Assembly (NCBI GenBank): GCA_030447725.1
Contig: JAUJOQ010000009.1
Coordinates: 19,405-83,404, forward strand
Length of the DNA stretch: 64,000 nt
Direction: 5' to 3'
Origin: Thermoleophilaceae bacterium
GTDB lineage: Bacteria; Actinomycetota; Thermoleophilia; Solirubrobacterales; Thermoleophilaceae
Each line of letters opens with the position of its first letter. Positions within the stretch are counted from its first letter, which is position 1. The notes under the pieces were generated by a model. The model made no database searches, had not been told where the DNA came from, and saw nothing but the letters and a program-made list of their open reading frames with translations. Both the position numbers and the translations under genes were made by a program. Shown piece by piece: positions 9,457-19,208 of this stretch.

Positions 9457-12400
9457 TCGATCTCCGTGAGCTCTGAATGCGCCACCGCCAGCGGGTCGCC
9501 GCTCTTGCGGTCGATCTCGGCGCCGCGGTTGGCCGGGCAGAGCCCGTCGAAGTCACACCAGTCGCAGGACTTGTCGGTCGCAGGCGCCATGTGAAAGACC
9601 CCCGTGCGCACGCCTCCTGCGATTCCGGCGAGCAGCGCGTCCAAGTCGTCCCGGCGGGCGCGCAGATCATCGCCCGTGAAGGAACGGCGCTCGAAGGCGC
9701 CCTTGCGGGTGGCGAAGTGGTACTCGGCCTGGCCGCGCTCGGGCGCGATCCCGGTCAGCTCGCTGCCAACGAGCAAGTACAGCGGCAGCTGAAGCGCCCT
9801 GCCGCCGCGCAGGTCGCCGTCCGCGTGGTCGTCGTAGACCTTGCCGGTCTTGTAGTCGATCACGCGGTACCGCGTGCTCCCCTCGTCCCAGTTCAGACGG
9901 TCGATTCGGCCGCTGACCCCGAGCTTCACCCCGTTCGCTGTGATCTCCAGCGGCTCGTCGCGCGAGAGGTCGCCGTCGGGCTGGCCGTGGTAGTCGGGCC
10001 CGAAACGCACCTCGAAGGCGCCGTTGGGCATCGCGGCGAACGACGGGTCCTCGCGCTCGGCTTCGAGCCAGCTGCGGAGGTCCTCGCGGATCTCGCTGCG
10101 GTCGTAGTTCCAGGAGAGCGGGTAGCCGGTCTCCCCGCGTTCCTCGGCCGCCGCGAGCTCCTCGTCGGCAACCACGAGGAGCCGCGCGAGTTCGCCTGCC
10201 CCGTGCAGCAGCGGCTCGCCTTTCGCGGGGTCCTCGCCGAGGAAGCGCTCGAGGATCTTGTGGAAGACCCAGCCACGGTGGAGCGCGCCGATCCGCACGG
10301 CTGTCTCCGGCTCGGAGATCGGCTTGGCGCGCAGGATCGAGGCGAGAAAGAAGCGATGGGGACATTCGGCGTAGGACTCGAGGCCGCTCGGGCTAAACGG
10401 CCGATCGTGGGCACGCAGCTTTTCGAGGTGAGCGGCTGCCGCCGGTGTGAGCACGCCGTCCCAGGGGGTGAGCTGCGAGCTCAGCTTCGCGGCACGCGCC
10501 GCGAAGGCACGAGCGATCCGTGGCTCGGTGGCTACCAGCGACTCGCGGCCGAGGTCGGGCTCGTGCTCGATCAGCGTGCGATCGCGCTCGCCCGCACTGA
10601 GAGCAGTCGCCAGATCGTGTGCGCCGATGCGACTCCCGGAGGCCCGCCTGTAGAGCCCGGCCGGCAGGGTGTCCACCTCGGCCGCGCGCACGCTCTCCCC
10701 GACGAGCGCCGCAGCCGCGCCGCGAAAGAAGACGGAGGGGAGCTGGGGCCTCGACCTGCCGGCGCCCTTGCGCGGGTATGACAGCAGCAGACGCTCCTCG
10801 GCGGCCGCGGCGGCGAGTGCGAACTGGAGTGGCTCTGGGTTGGGGCCACGCGCACGCAGGGGGATGGCGTTCGCGCCCTTTTCGTTTAGGCGCTCGCGCT
10901 CGTCATCAAGCAGCAGCGGATCTTGGCGGGGCGGCGGAGGAAACGAGCGCTCGACCAGACCGACGACCGCCACCGCGCGAAAGCGCAGGTGACGCAGCGA
11001 GTTGGCGTCGAGCACGTTCACGCCGCGGCGCGCGAACGCGCCCTGTCGAGTGCCGAGAACGTCGGCGCTGCGCAGCGTCTCGATCGCACCACGGACGATG
11101 TCGCGGAAACGGTCGAAGGTGGTTTCGCTGCCGAGAGCGTCGAAGCGCTCGAGCCCCTCCAGTGCATCGAGGATCTGGCTCGGGTCGTGCACATAGAGCT
11201 CGAGCAGGCGGCGTAGTGCCGCGAGGTGCTCGGACCAGGGGGCGCGGTCTGGGTGATCGTTCAGCGCGCGATCGAGGTCGGACATGAAGCGCGCCAGCTC
11301 ATCGACCTGCCGGACCTCCTTCTGTCGCCACTCAGGAAGGTCCTCGAGTTCCTGCCCGCCGAGGAGTCCGTCACGATGAGCGGCGAGGCGATCACGCCAC
11401 TGCTGCGAGCCCTCGACGACACCGGCGTCGCGCGAGATCTTGTCCCAGCGGGCTGCCGGCGCGCCTCCGTAGCGGTCGCGGGTTGTCTGCGGCAGCCGGG
11501 TGTCCGTGAGAAAGTCCATCACCGCCCGGCGGTCGAGCTTTCCGCCGACCAGGTCGAGCAGCGCGGCGGTTCGGCGGCCGACGGGGCGCTCGATCAGCGG
11601 CGTGCCCTCGTGCAGGTAGACCGGGACGCCCGCCTCGCCGAACACGGACTCCACCACCGAGCGGTAGGCGTCGGCGTGGCGGTAGACCACGGCCATCTCG
11701 TGGAAGGCAATCCCCTCAGCCGCCCAGGCGAGACAGGTGCGGGCTACTTCGCGGATCTCTCGAGTGGGGTCGGGGCCGGAGAGCAGGCTGACCGATCCGT
11801 CTAGAGGCCCGGGCTCTGCTTGCGCCTTGAACAGGTTGCGGTTGAGGTGAGCGAGTGCCGTCGGTGTGGGCTCGGGTTCCTCGGCCCGCTCTCTGCCGGC
11901 GCCCGTTGATTCGAGCCAACCGCGAAGCGCGGCGTGGGCGCCATCGGCGTCGGTGCTCGTCTCTGGCAGATAGACGGTGACCGGCACACGGGCGGCGAGG
12001 AGCTCGAGTGCGCTCCGTAACGCGGCTGGCGCTTCCCAAAGGCCGCAGACGAGCACCCGGGTGGTGTCGAAGGCGTCGGCGTCGGGCGTGAGCAGGCAGT
12101 CGTCGGGGGCATAGAAGTCTTTACGGCGGGCGAGGAACTCGCCGAAGAGCTGTTCGAGGGCGTCTGCCTTGCCGCCCGCCTCGCACGCGTTCTGTAGCGG
12201 CGGTCCGATGGAGTCCTGGTCGTAGGCGGCGCCGCGGAGCTCTCGAGCGAGGCGGTGAAGCGCCTCGCCGAAGCCCGGCATCTCGCGCACTGGCCCGAAG
12301 TAGCCCTCGTGATCGCTCGCGATCTCGCGCAGGAGGATGCGATCGGCGAGCGGGGGAAGGGGGCGCTTGCCGGCGGCGATCTGCGTCTGCTCTCCGAGCG

Positions 12401-12620
12401 CCAGAGCGAGCTCGCTCGGCATGAGGAAGCGGACGTTGACGATCCCGCCGGTGAGCTTTGCGAGCCGCCGCTGGAGGTACGGGCGCAGGAGCGTGTTGCC
12501 GAGGAGGACGGTGATCGGGGCGAGCGGGTCGGTTGCCCGCGCGTCCTTGATCGCGTTCGCGAGGGAGTGCTCGATCGCGTGCGGCGACCCCATGGTCAGT
12601 CGAGGGCCTCTGTCGGTCAC
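9453..12620 (-). CDS. addB: AddB-like PD-(D/E)XK exonuclease subunit with Fe-S cluster
   Basis: This 1,055-residue protein is the usual partner of the downstream AddA-like gene. The C-terminus has the AddB nuclease with a 4Fe-4S staple: an isolated Cys in YAECPHRFF and three grouped Cys in CDWCDFDGLC. Between them lie GRIDRLN, VIDYKTGK and LQLPLYLL, the metal-binding and Q-x3-Y motifs. The N-terminal helicase-like region is degenerate: the usual P-loop position reads VLLGNTLLRPYL, without a GxGKT/S sequence, so ATP binding there is unlikely. Inactivated AddB P-loops are known in other lineages. The ATG start is 28 nt from the divergent gene; the downstream Met in MGSPHAIE is an alternative start. 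Confidence 0.85.
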   Translation of the reverse strand: MTDRGPRLTMGSPHAIEHSLANAIKDARATDPLAPITVLLGNTLLRPYLQRRLAKLTGGIVNVRFLMPSELALALGEQTQIAAGKRPLPPLADRILLREIASDHEGYFGPVREMPGFGEALHRLARELRGAAYDQDSIGPPLQNACEAGGKADALEQLFGEFLARRKDFYAPDDCLLTPDADAFDTTRVLVCGLWEAPAALRSALELLAARVPVTVYLPETSTDADGAHAALRGWLESTGAGRERAEEPEPTPTALAHLNRNLFKAQAEPGPLDGSVSLLSGPDPTREIREVARTCLAWAAEGIAFHEMAVVYRHADAYRSVVESVFGEAGVPVYLHEGTPLIERPVGRRTAALLDLVGGKLDRRAVMDFLTDTRLPQTTRDRYGGAPAARWDKISRDAGVVEGSQQWRDRLAAHRDGLLGGQELEDLPEWRQKEVRQVDELARFMSDLDRALNDHPDRAPWSEHLAALRRLLELYVHDPSQILDALEGLERFDALGSETTFDRFRDIVRGAIETLRSADVLGTRQGAFARRGVNVLDANSLRHLRFRAVAVVGLVERSFPPPPRQDPLLLDDERERLNEKGANAIPLRARGPNPEPLQFALAAAAAEERLLLSYPRKGAGRSRPQLPSVFFRGAAAALVGESVRAAEVDTLPAGLYRRASGSRIGAHDLATALSAGERDRTLIEHEPDLGRESLVATEPRIARAFAARAAKLSSQLTPWDGVLTPAAAAHLEKLRAHDRPFSPSGLESYAECPHRFFLASILRAKPISEPETAVRIGALHRGWVFHKILERFLGEDPAKGEPLLHGAGELARLLVVADEELAAAEERGETGYPLSWNYDRSEIREDLRSWLEAEREDPSFAAMPNGAFEVRFGPDYHGQPDGDLSRDEPLEITANGVKLGVSGRIDRLNWDEGSTRYRVIDYKTGKVYDDHADGDLRGGRALQLPLYLLVGSELTGIAPERGQAEYHFATRKGAFERRSFTGDDLRARRDDLDALLAGIAGGVRTGVFHMAPATDKSCDWCDFDGLCPANRGAEIDRKSGDPLAVAHSELTEIE

Positions 12621-12717
12621 CGTGCGTTCACCCTAACCCTGAGTCGCGGTGGTGGCTAGCGATCTGACGCGGGGGGTACTTCGCGTAAACGGAATAGCGT
12701 GCTCACCCCGTCAGATC

Positions 12718-13146
12718 ATGCGAGTGAGCGGCGACTTGGACCACATGTGGCTGTTCACGACCGATGGATTCTTTTCTGCCGTTGCGTACCGCGACGAGCC
12801 CGACGCGATCATCGTCCGCGCGCGCGTGGGTGACGACGCTCTGCGCCTCGTCGAGGCGGCCAGGCAAGGCGAGGTGATCGAGACTCCCGATCGCGACTAC
12901 CGCTTTCGGGTTTATCTGGCCAGGGATGACTGGTCGGCCTACGTCGCCGGCGCTGCTGCTGCGATCGACTATCCGAACTTCAAGGAGGCCGTCGCCGCAC
13001 GCCAAGGCCCCGATCGTCCGGATGCATACGCGGCCCTGTGGTCGGCGATGTTCGAGCTACAGCAACACGCAGTCGACCCCAGCCCTTCACAGGACCTCAG
13101 TGCGGGCTCTAACGTCGATGCGGCGCCCGCGCCCCAGGCGCCGTGA
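12718..13146 (+). CDS. conserved hypothetical protein
   Basis: I recognise the general look of an uncharacterised bacterial family that begins MWLFTTDGFFSAV and continues with a short strand-rich domain (RARVGDDALRLV, YRFRVYLARDDW) and a helical segment ending DYPNFKEAVAARQG and AALWSAMFELQQ. No catalytic motif is visible. The frame is open back to a GTG at 12649. Family resemblance starts at the ATG at 12745, with ATG 12718 in between, so the start is uncertain. The stop overlaps the next gene by a GTGA junction, suggesting coupled translation with the DUF4132 protein. The last 25 residues are low-complexity Pro/Ala. Confidence 0.6.
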   Translation: MRVSGDLDHMWLFTTDGFFSAVAYRDEPDAIIVRARVGDDALRLVEAARQGEVIETPDRDYRFRVYLARDDWSAYVAGAAAAIDYPNFKEAVAARQGPDRPDAYAALWSAMFELQQHAVDPSPSQDLSAGSNVDAAPAPQAP

Positions 13147-14420
13147 CTACTGCACCACCCCCGACCCGCTCGCCACTTGCCGACCCCCGTGTCGAGACGC
13201 TCGTCGCTTGGGCGCAGAAGCCCGAGCTCCCGCTCGACGATCGCGCGATCGCGGCCGTCGAGGCGCTGACTGACTCGCTTCCCAGTGCCGACGCTGCGGC
13301 TGCGCTCGCGCTCGCCGCAGCCGCGGCCTACACGCGCGTGCCGGACCGCGGGCCGCGCGACCTGCAGGCGGGGCATCGCCTCGTCACTCTGATCGGGCGG
13401 CTTGGCGAGTCAGGTGCGCGCGAGCTCGTGCGCCTGCGCGAGCGCGTCCACTATCAGCAGCCGAGCAAGATGATCGCGAAAACCTTGACCGAGCTCGAGC
13501 ACGAGCTCGGCGTCCCCCTCGGCGAGCTAGAGGATGCCTTCGGCGGCCCGGCTGTGGACGCCGAGCTTACGCTGCGGCTGCCGGTCGGCCCGTTCGAGGC
13601 CCTCGTCACCGTCAGTGACGACCTTCGACGCGTGCGGACGTCATGGACCGGCCGCTCCGGCAAGCCGGTCCAAAACCGACCGGCACGCGCGGTCGACCAC
13701 CCCGACCAGCTCGCACTCGTACAGGCCGAGCGTCGCCGGCTCCAAGCGCACCTGACCGATCTGCGTGCCCGTCTGGAGGACGCGATGTTCGGGGAGCGCT
13801 CCTGGAGCGTCGAGCAGTGGGTCGTGCGGATGTTTGCCGACCCGCTGCGCTCCTCACTCGCGCGGCGCCTCGTCTGGCGCTTCGACGCCGGTGACACACC
13901 CCTGCTCGCCATCCCCCGTGACCAAGGGCTCGAGGACGCGGCGGGCCGGCGAGCGGAGATCCCGCGCGATGCAAACGTCGAGCTCTGGCACCCCGCCGAG
14001 AATCCGGATCTCCAGCAGCGGTGGCAACGGCGCGCGACGAAGCTCGGGCTAGACCAGCCGATCGACCAGATCAGGCGCGATGTCATCCTCGCTTCCCCGA
14101 CGTTGAGCCGCTTGGACATGGCATCGGGCGCGCGCCTCGATCAGCGAGCGTTCCGAGGCTTCCTGATGAACCGCGGCTGGCACGTCCCGTATCTCGGGCC
14201 CTTTTTCACGGTTCCGGAAGCGAGGCGCGACTTAGCGCCGGGCGGCCCTATCGCCGTGCTCCACCTCGAACCGGGCTCGGATGAAGACGGCCGAGTCGTG
14301 CTTGGAGAGCTTGCCTTCGAATCGGTACAGGACCGCGAGCTCGACGCGCGCGAGCTCCCCCCGGCGCTCGTCTCCGAGGCGGCGAGGGATGTGCTCGGAG
14401 CCGTCAAGGCCGGCACATAG
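13143..14420 (+). CDS. DUF4132 domain-containing protein
   Basis: This 425-residue cytosolic protein has a helical, Ala-rich N-terminus (HEAT-like in appearance, residues 20-130). It continues into a C-terminal region with the features of DUF4132: FGERSWSVEQWVVRMFADP, ARRLVWRF and ANVELWHPAENPDLQQRWQ. DUF4132 proteins include E. coli MolR/YehI relatives, and their molecular activity is unknown. The GTG start overlaps the preceding stop by 4 nt. No terminator is obvious in the 200 bp that follow, which look non-coding. Confidence 0.65.
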   Translation: MTTAPPPTRSPLADPRVETLVAWAQKPELPLDDRAIAAVEALTDSLPSADAAAALALAAAAAYTRVPDRGPRDLQAGHRLVTLIGRLGESGARELVRLRERVHYQQPSKMIAKTLTELEHELGVPLGELEDAFGGPAVDAELTLRLPVGPFEALVTVSDDLRRVRTSWTGRSGKPVQNRPARAVDHPDQLALVQAERRRLQAHLTDLRARLEDAMFGERSWSVEQWVVRMFADPLRSSLARRLVWRFDAGDTPLLAIPRDQGLEDAAGRRAEIPRDANVELWHPAENPDLQQRWQRRATKLGLDQPIDQIRRDVILASPTLSRLDMASGARLDQRAFRGFLMNRGWHVPYLGPFFTVPEARRDLAPGGPIAVLHLEPGSDEDGRVVLGELAFESVQDRELDARELPPALVSEAARDVLGAVKAGT

Positions 14421-14624
14421 GCGCCAACTCGGCTCGGCTGATTGACGTATGCCGCCGGAGCCTCATGTCAGCGTGTGGGCGAAGTCAGAGGCCTTGACTC
14501 GGCGGCAACGGTAACGGCCGACGACCTACGCAATCGGGACTTTGATCCCGACGAGCGGATGCCCCGCAGATCGACCGGGAGATAGAGATGTACTAGTTCG
14601 ATTCGTGGCTAACTCGGGCTCTGG

Positions 14625-16264
14625 TCACCCCGGCGCCACCAAGACACAGTGCGTCTTCGCCCGCGAGACCCCCACATACAGCTGCTGGTCCATCGTCTCC
14701 TCCTCCACGTCCTCGAGCTCGCACAGCACCACGACCGAGGACTCCAGTCCCTTGAAGCCTCGGATCGACGAGAAGGAGACCCTGCCTGCCGGAGTCGGGC
14801 GCTGGTCGCTCAGCGGGAAGCGCCCGGGCAGCCCCTCGTTGTAGATACGCGAGTTCTTGGTGCCGTGGGAGGAGAGGACGACGACGTCCTGAATCGGGAT
14901 CTCCTCGGTCCCGCATAGCCGTTCGAGCACGCCGCCGACGGCTCCTGCCTGGTCGTCGGCGTGGATCAGCTCCAGCGGGCGTCCCTCTGGGCCCTGCACG
15001 TCCGGCTCCACGGAGCCGACGTACTTCTTCATCACCTCGTGGTGGATCGCGCGCGTGTTGCGGCAGTTCACCGACAGCTCGAACGACAGGTACTCATCAG
15101 GCACGTCGAGCGTCGAGCCGTACACGTTCTGGTTGTCATCCATGAACAGCCATATCGGGCTCTTCTCGGGGGCGCTCAGCAGGCACGTCAGGCCGTCGAG
15201 CCAGCGGTTGTCGAGGTCCTGTGCCTCGTCGATCATCAGAGCGTCGTATTGCACGTCGAGCAGAGCGGCGGCCTCGACGAGGTTCTCCGCGAGCTGCTCG
15301 TTCCAGAACTCCGGTCCGAGCTCATCCCAATCGGTCGAAGGTAGGTCCAGACCCGCTTGTGGCTCAACTGGACGGCGAGGCTGTGCACGTTGCGGATGTC
15401 GAGCCCGTCGGTGCCATAGCGCGCCTCCAGGTCCTCGCGCAGCCGCTTGTTGAAGCAGGTGAAGAGCACCCGGAAGCCTTCGCCGGCCAGCCGGCGGGCG
15501 TGTGCGTTGGCCAGCATCGTCTTGCCCGACCCGGCACAGCCGATGAACACCATGCGTGGGTTGCGGCGCATCTTGCGCAGCGCCCTCGCCTGCTCTTTGG
15601 TGAGCGACTCGAGCTGTGACTCCTCGTCCATCAGCCGCTCCCCGAGCGGCACGCGGATCGCGACCGAGGGGGCGAGCAGCTCCACCAGCGCCTCCATTCC
15701 TTCCTCGCCAAGCGGCCGGCGCTTGTCCCGGTTGCCGCGGTGAAAGGCGAGCAGGCGGTCGATTGCCGTGGGGACGTCGTCGATGTCGTTGCGGTCGACG
15801 ATGATCGCGGGGTCTGTCCCCGGCCCGAGCACGAACTGATGCACGCTCGCGAGCGGGAACACGAGCCCGTGTGACATCAGCGGGTTGACGATCGGCCACT
15901 CGGGCGTGCGCTCCAGGAGCCGCGCGAGCCCGAACTGGTTGTCGCGCACCTGCGTGACGGGATCCTTCATCGACTCCCACTTGCCGCTCGGCTTTCTGCG
16001 CCGCCAGGCGCCGTGGTTGCACTCGATGCCTCCGCCCTTGACCTCGAGCGTCAGGATCCCGTGGTCGGGGTGGGCGAGGACGAAGTCGATTTCGCCCATG
16101 AGAGCGCCGTCGTCGGCGTCGCGCTCCACCCGGTTGATCGAGTGGTAGCCCTCCCACGGGTCGGGAAGCGAGTCGGGCACGGCCTCGAAGAGCTTGCGCT
16201 CCGCTCGATTTTGGTCGTCGCCGGGGGCGGCGGTCGGGAACTCGGACGGGTACATGCGAGCCAT
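14625..16264 (-). pseudogene. NERD nuclease-related domain fused to UvrD-like helicase, one frameshift
   Basis: The protein of about 545 residues reads in one frame from 16264 to about 15345 and in another to 14625. The first 130 residues form a NERD domain (GEIDFVLAHPDHGILTLEVK; the E-x-D...E-x-K pair fits a PD-(D/E)XK core). The helicase follows: Walker A GCAGSGKTM near residue 265, LMIDEAQDLDN as motif II, FMDDNQNVY as motif III, FSSIRGFKGLE as motif V and LYVGVSRAKTH as motif VI. The frame changes between the HKR and GLDLPSTDW segments near a GGG at about 15350. All motifs remain, so this could be a base-calling indel or a young pseudogene. NERD-helicases are thought to act in DNA processing; the substrate is unknown. 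Confidence 0.72.
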
Positions 16265-16336
16265 CGTGGGGATTCCTAACGGGTCGCGGAGGCTCGGTGC
16301 AAGTTAGAGGGCGAGGGACATCGGACGGCAGCCCTG

Positions 16337-17620
16337 CTAGGCACCCAACAGCGCCAGCGGCACGACCGCGACGCCGTCTTGGCGCCGGTAGGCCTCCGGG
16401 CCCGTAGTGACAATCACCTGGTCGAGTACACGGTCACCGAGCTTCTCCTTCAGCCACGTCAGGTATTTGCCCGCGCCATCGGAGACGGTCCGGGCCAGCT
16501 TCACTTCGATGGCGACGACGCTTCCGTCGGAGCGCTCCACGATGAGGTCGATCTCCCGGCGCCCGCGAGCGGTCCGAAGATGGCGGACCTTGGCCTCATT
16601 GCGAGCGGCATATACGCGCACCGACAACGTCACAAGGCTCTCGAACAGCGCGCCGAGCAGCGTGCCGTCCCGTGGGACCGCGGGGCCCGAGCTCTGCCCG
16701 GCCAGGAGCGTCGAGGCTTGAACGCCAAGCAGCTGCGCGGCCAGCGCCGGGTCGCCAAGCTGATGCTTTGGCGTCTGGCCCAGCTCGCTGAGGCGGTTGT
16801 TGCTCGGTATCCATGCCGGCACCTGGTCGAGCACCCACACGCGCGTGAGCGCGTCGCGGTAGGCCTGCGTGGCCTTCTTGGAAGGCTTGTGCTCGTGGCC
16901 GGCGCTGGCGGCATCGCGGATCGTCTCGAACGTGGCAGTCGTCGATGAGGCAGCCGCGTAGGCGGCCATCCAACGACGAAGTGCGGCGGGGTTGCGAATG
17001 ACGACGCCGGCGTCGTCGGGAATGTCGCGGTCCACGATCCGGTTTACGTAGCCTTCCAACTGAAGGCGTCGAGCCCGCTCGGAGAGAGGACGTACGCCGG
17101 GCAGGCCGGAGGCCAGGATCTCTTCCGTGTAGCGCGTCAGGGCGATCTCCGTGGTGCCCGTGACGGGCGCTTGTGCCCCGGTGAGCAGTTCGGAGAGGCT
17201 CACGGTCGCTCCTTGCAGGCGCTCGCTGAGCGCAAGCGGGCGCATTTGCAGGGAGACGATGCGCCCGGCGCCCGAGTGCATCGGCGGCGGGTCTGGAAGC
17301 GCGGACCCCGTGAGCAGAAAGCTGCCTGGCGGCTCTCCGTCGTCGACCGCGCGACGCACGAGATCCCACACCTCTGGCAGGCGCTGCCATTCGTCGATGA
17401 GCACCGGTCGCTCGCCGTCCAGCAGGCGAGTTGGGTCGGCCGCGGCGACCGCCAGTTCGGCGGGGTCGTCAAGACGATGCACCGTCTTCGAGCGTTGCAG
17501 CGCTGTGCGCGTCTTCCCGACGCCTTTAGGGCCTTCGAGGGCGATGGCCGCCAAGTCGCCGAGCAGCTCGTCGAGCTCATCGTCGATGACGCGACGCTGG
17601 TAGGGGACGAGGGTGGCCAA
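16337..17620 (-). CDS. AAA ATPase with DUF4143 nuclease-like domain
   Basis: This 427-residue protein has the two-part layout of the AAA_14/DUF4143 family. An N-terminal P-loop GPKGVGKTRTA lies at about residues 30-40 with Walker B PVLIDEWQRLPEV near 75 and sensor FLLTGSA near 100. The C-terminal DUF4143 has LGALFESLV and RGRREIDLIVE...VVAIEVKLA, the D-x(n)-E-x-K pattern of a restriction-endonuclease fold. Members are widespread and poorly understood, and often lie in mobile or defence-rich DNA. The start is TTG at 17620. A 72-bp gap separates it from the NERD-helicase start downstream; whether they share a transcript is unclear. Confidence 0.8.
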   Translation of the reverse strand: MATLVPYQRRVIDDELDELLGDLAAIALEGPKGVGKTRTALQRSKTVHRLDDPAELAVAAADPTRLLDGERPVLIDEWQRLPEVWDLVRRAVDDGEPPGSFLLTGSALPDPPPMHSGAGRIVSLQMRPLALSERLQGATVSLSELLTGAQAPVTGTTEIALTRYTEEILASGLPGVRPLSERARRLQLEGYVNRIVDRDIPDDAGVVIRNPAALRRWMAAYAAASSTTATFETIRDAASAGHEHKPSKKATQAYRDALTRVWVLDQVPAWIPSNNRLSELGQTPKHQLGDPALAAQLLGVQASTLLAGQSSGPAVPRDGTLLGALFESLVTLSVRVYAARNEAKVRHLRTARGRREIDLIVERSDGSVVAIEVKLARTVSDGAGKYLTWLKEKLGDRVLDQVIVTTGPEAYRRQDGVAVVPLALLGA

Positions 17621-17781
17621 CAGGATCGAGGCTACCAGAGCGGCAAGCTGAAAGCGCCTTTTACGGCATAGTGTAGGGATCCTCTACGGCAGACTGTTGA
17701 GGTGCGAAGTCGACGACCACGCCCGCGCCGAGGGTCGGCCATCGACAGAGACATCCCGAGCAAATGGGACACCGCGGATTC

Positions 17782-18869
17782 CTATGGCTGGCCGAGGCTG
17801 GCGCAGGCCGAGGTGTCGGCCAAAGCCGATTGAGCACCTTGGGCGACGGTCCGCCTACAGAGCTTGGGACCGAGCCCCCCGTCGTCGTGGGCGAAGGCGA
17901 TTCTGCCGCCGCACCGGCAGCTGGTGCGGGCGTAGCCATGGTGTTCGAGCGCGATGCCGGAGAAGAAGCTGAGGCCGTGGTTGGCGTTGCACCGCGCGCA
18001 CCGCAGGTGCCGTTTCGGTGGGAGCTGATAGGCGTTGAGGTCGACCAGGCGCCCCTGGGCATCCGCGATTTCGAGCTGCCAGTCGTCCTGGGCCGCCCAC
18101 CAACGCAGCTGATGCTCGGCCTCGGCGCGACCGTCGATGGCGCTCTGAGCGATGACGGCGACGGCGCGCTGATCGTCTGGGGTGAAGATGTCCGCCACGG
18201 ACGTGAACGGATCGAGCCAGTAGTCGCCGTAGAGCCAGGCGCCGAAGACCCGTTCGGAGAGCAGCTGGACCGAGCCGCGTGCCGGATCGGACACATAGCG
18301 AAAGCGCGGCGGGTCGGCACTCTCGGTTCGCTCGAGCAGCTCGATCGAAGCCCGGGCCGGTAGGTGGGCCGGCGCGGCCAATGTGCCGTACCTGCCGGCA
18401 GCTGCGCGCAGGGCCTCGCGGTCGGGGAAGTGGTCCACGCCCAGCCGGCGAGCCAAGGGTCGGCTGCCCAATCGCGGTTGCTGCTGGCTTGGGGCAGCGA
18501 GCTCAGCGCTTCCAGGCGCATCCACTCGGCCCGCATTCCCTTCCCCGCGAGCCTCACTCTGCCCCAGACGCTGACTACCGCCTGGAGTACTTCGCTGTTC
18601 GTGTACCGGACGTGGCGGTGTTCGTGAGGCTCGAAGTCCACGCGGTAGCCGCAATCGCAAGACGGATGCACGACTGGGTGCGCGGTGTGCGCGAGGCCAC
18701 CAAAGCGACCCCGCGTCTGGCAGGCCGCCCGGCTGGTCGCGCCGCCCACGGGGCCCGCTCTCCCCCAGTGGGAGATCAACCGTTCACCGATCAGGTTCAG
18801 ATCACAGAAACCGACAAGCGGCTTCTCGGCGGGCAGGACCGCGGTCACCCGTGCGGCATCCGGATGCAT
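17782..18869 (-). pseudogene. hypothetical zinc-binding protein, one frameshift
   Basis: A protein of about 360 residues starts at ATG 18869, preceded by GGAGGT 8 nt upstream, and changes frame near a CCC at about 18457 (NRDWAADP in one frame, LARRLGVDHFPD in the next). The N-terminal part has a CDCGYRV cysteine pair near 18650. The C-terminal part has HLRCARCNANHG followed by TSCRCGGRIAF, so two CxxC/CxC-type metal-binding knuckles are likely. A central segment (VQLLSERVFGAWLYGDYWLDPF) looks folded. I do not recognise the family. A competing 402-residue reading of the first frame ends in low-complexity Ser/Pro/Ala, so the frame switch is preferred. Confidence 0.5.
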
Positions 18870-19086
18870 ATGGCTACACCTCCATCGAACCCGGCGTTCG
18901 CACCGTGCCCACTCGGGCCGGTTGCGGCGGCGTCATCAGGCCGGGACCCTCGACCGCTCTTGATGGACACCAGAAGTGTCGCAACCGCGGCGGGTGGCTG
19001 ACACCCGGGTGGTCGGCTGTGTGCTTCGAGTCGGGCTAGAGCGGCCTGCGCGTCAGGACCCGGTCCTCCGATACGACTCTTTCCAT

Positions 19087-19206
19087 GTGAGCGAGATCAA
19101 CTACAGCGACTGGAACACCGAAGCCCCCTCAGAGCCGGCGCCCGCGACGCCCCTCTTCGATCATGCCATCGACCGGGGGACATCTCGAGCAAAGGAGAAC
19201 AAGTAG
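19087..19206 (+). CDS. possible small protein (39 aa) ahead of conserved unknown gene
   Basis: A GTG at 19087 opens a 39-codon frame beginning MSEINYSDWNTE and ending RAKENK. It stops 2 nt before the ATG of the next gene. The Shine-Dalgarno-like AAAGGAGAA used by that next gene lies in its last codons, so translation of the small frame would run over the downstream ribosome site, as in a coupled leader. Composition (acidic, Pro-rich, no Arg-rich shadow pattern) favours a real peptide. I know no family for it. Confidence 0.35.
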   Translation: MSEINYSDWNTEAPSEPAPATPLFDHAIDRGTSRAKENK

Positions 19207-19208
19207 CC

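Noticed and set aside
14540..14640. GTTCGATTC and a nearby CGCCACCA suggested a tRNA end
   Set aside because: No cloverleaf can be folded around them; spacing is wrong.
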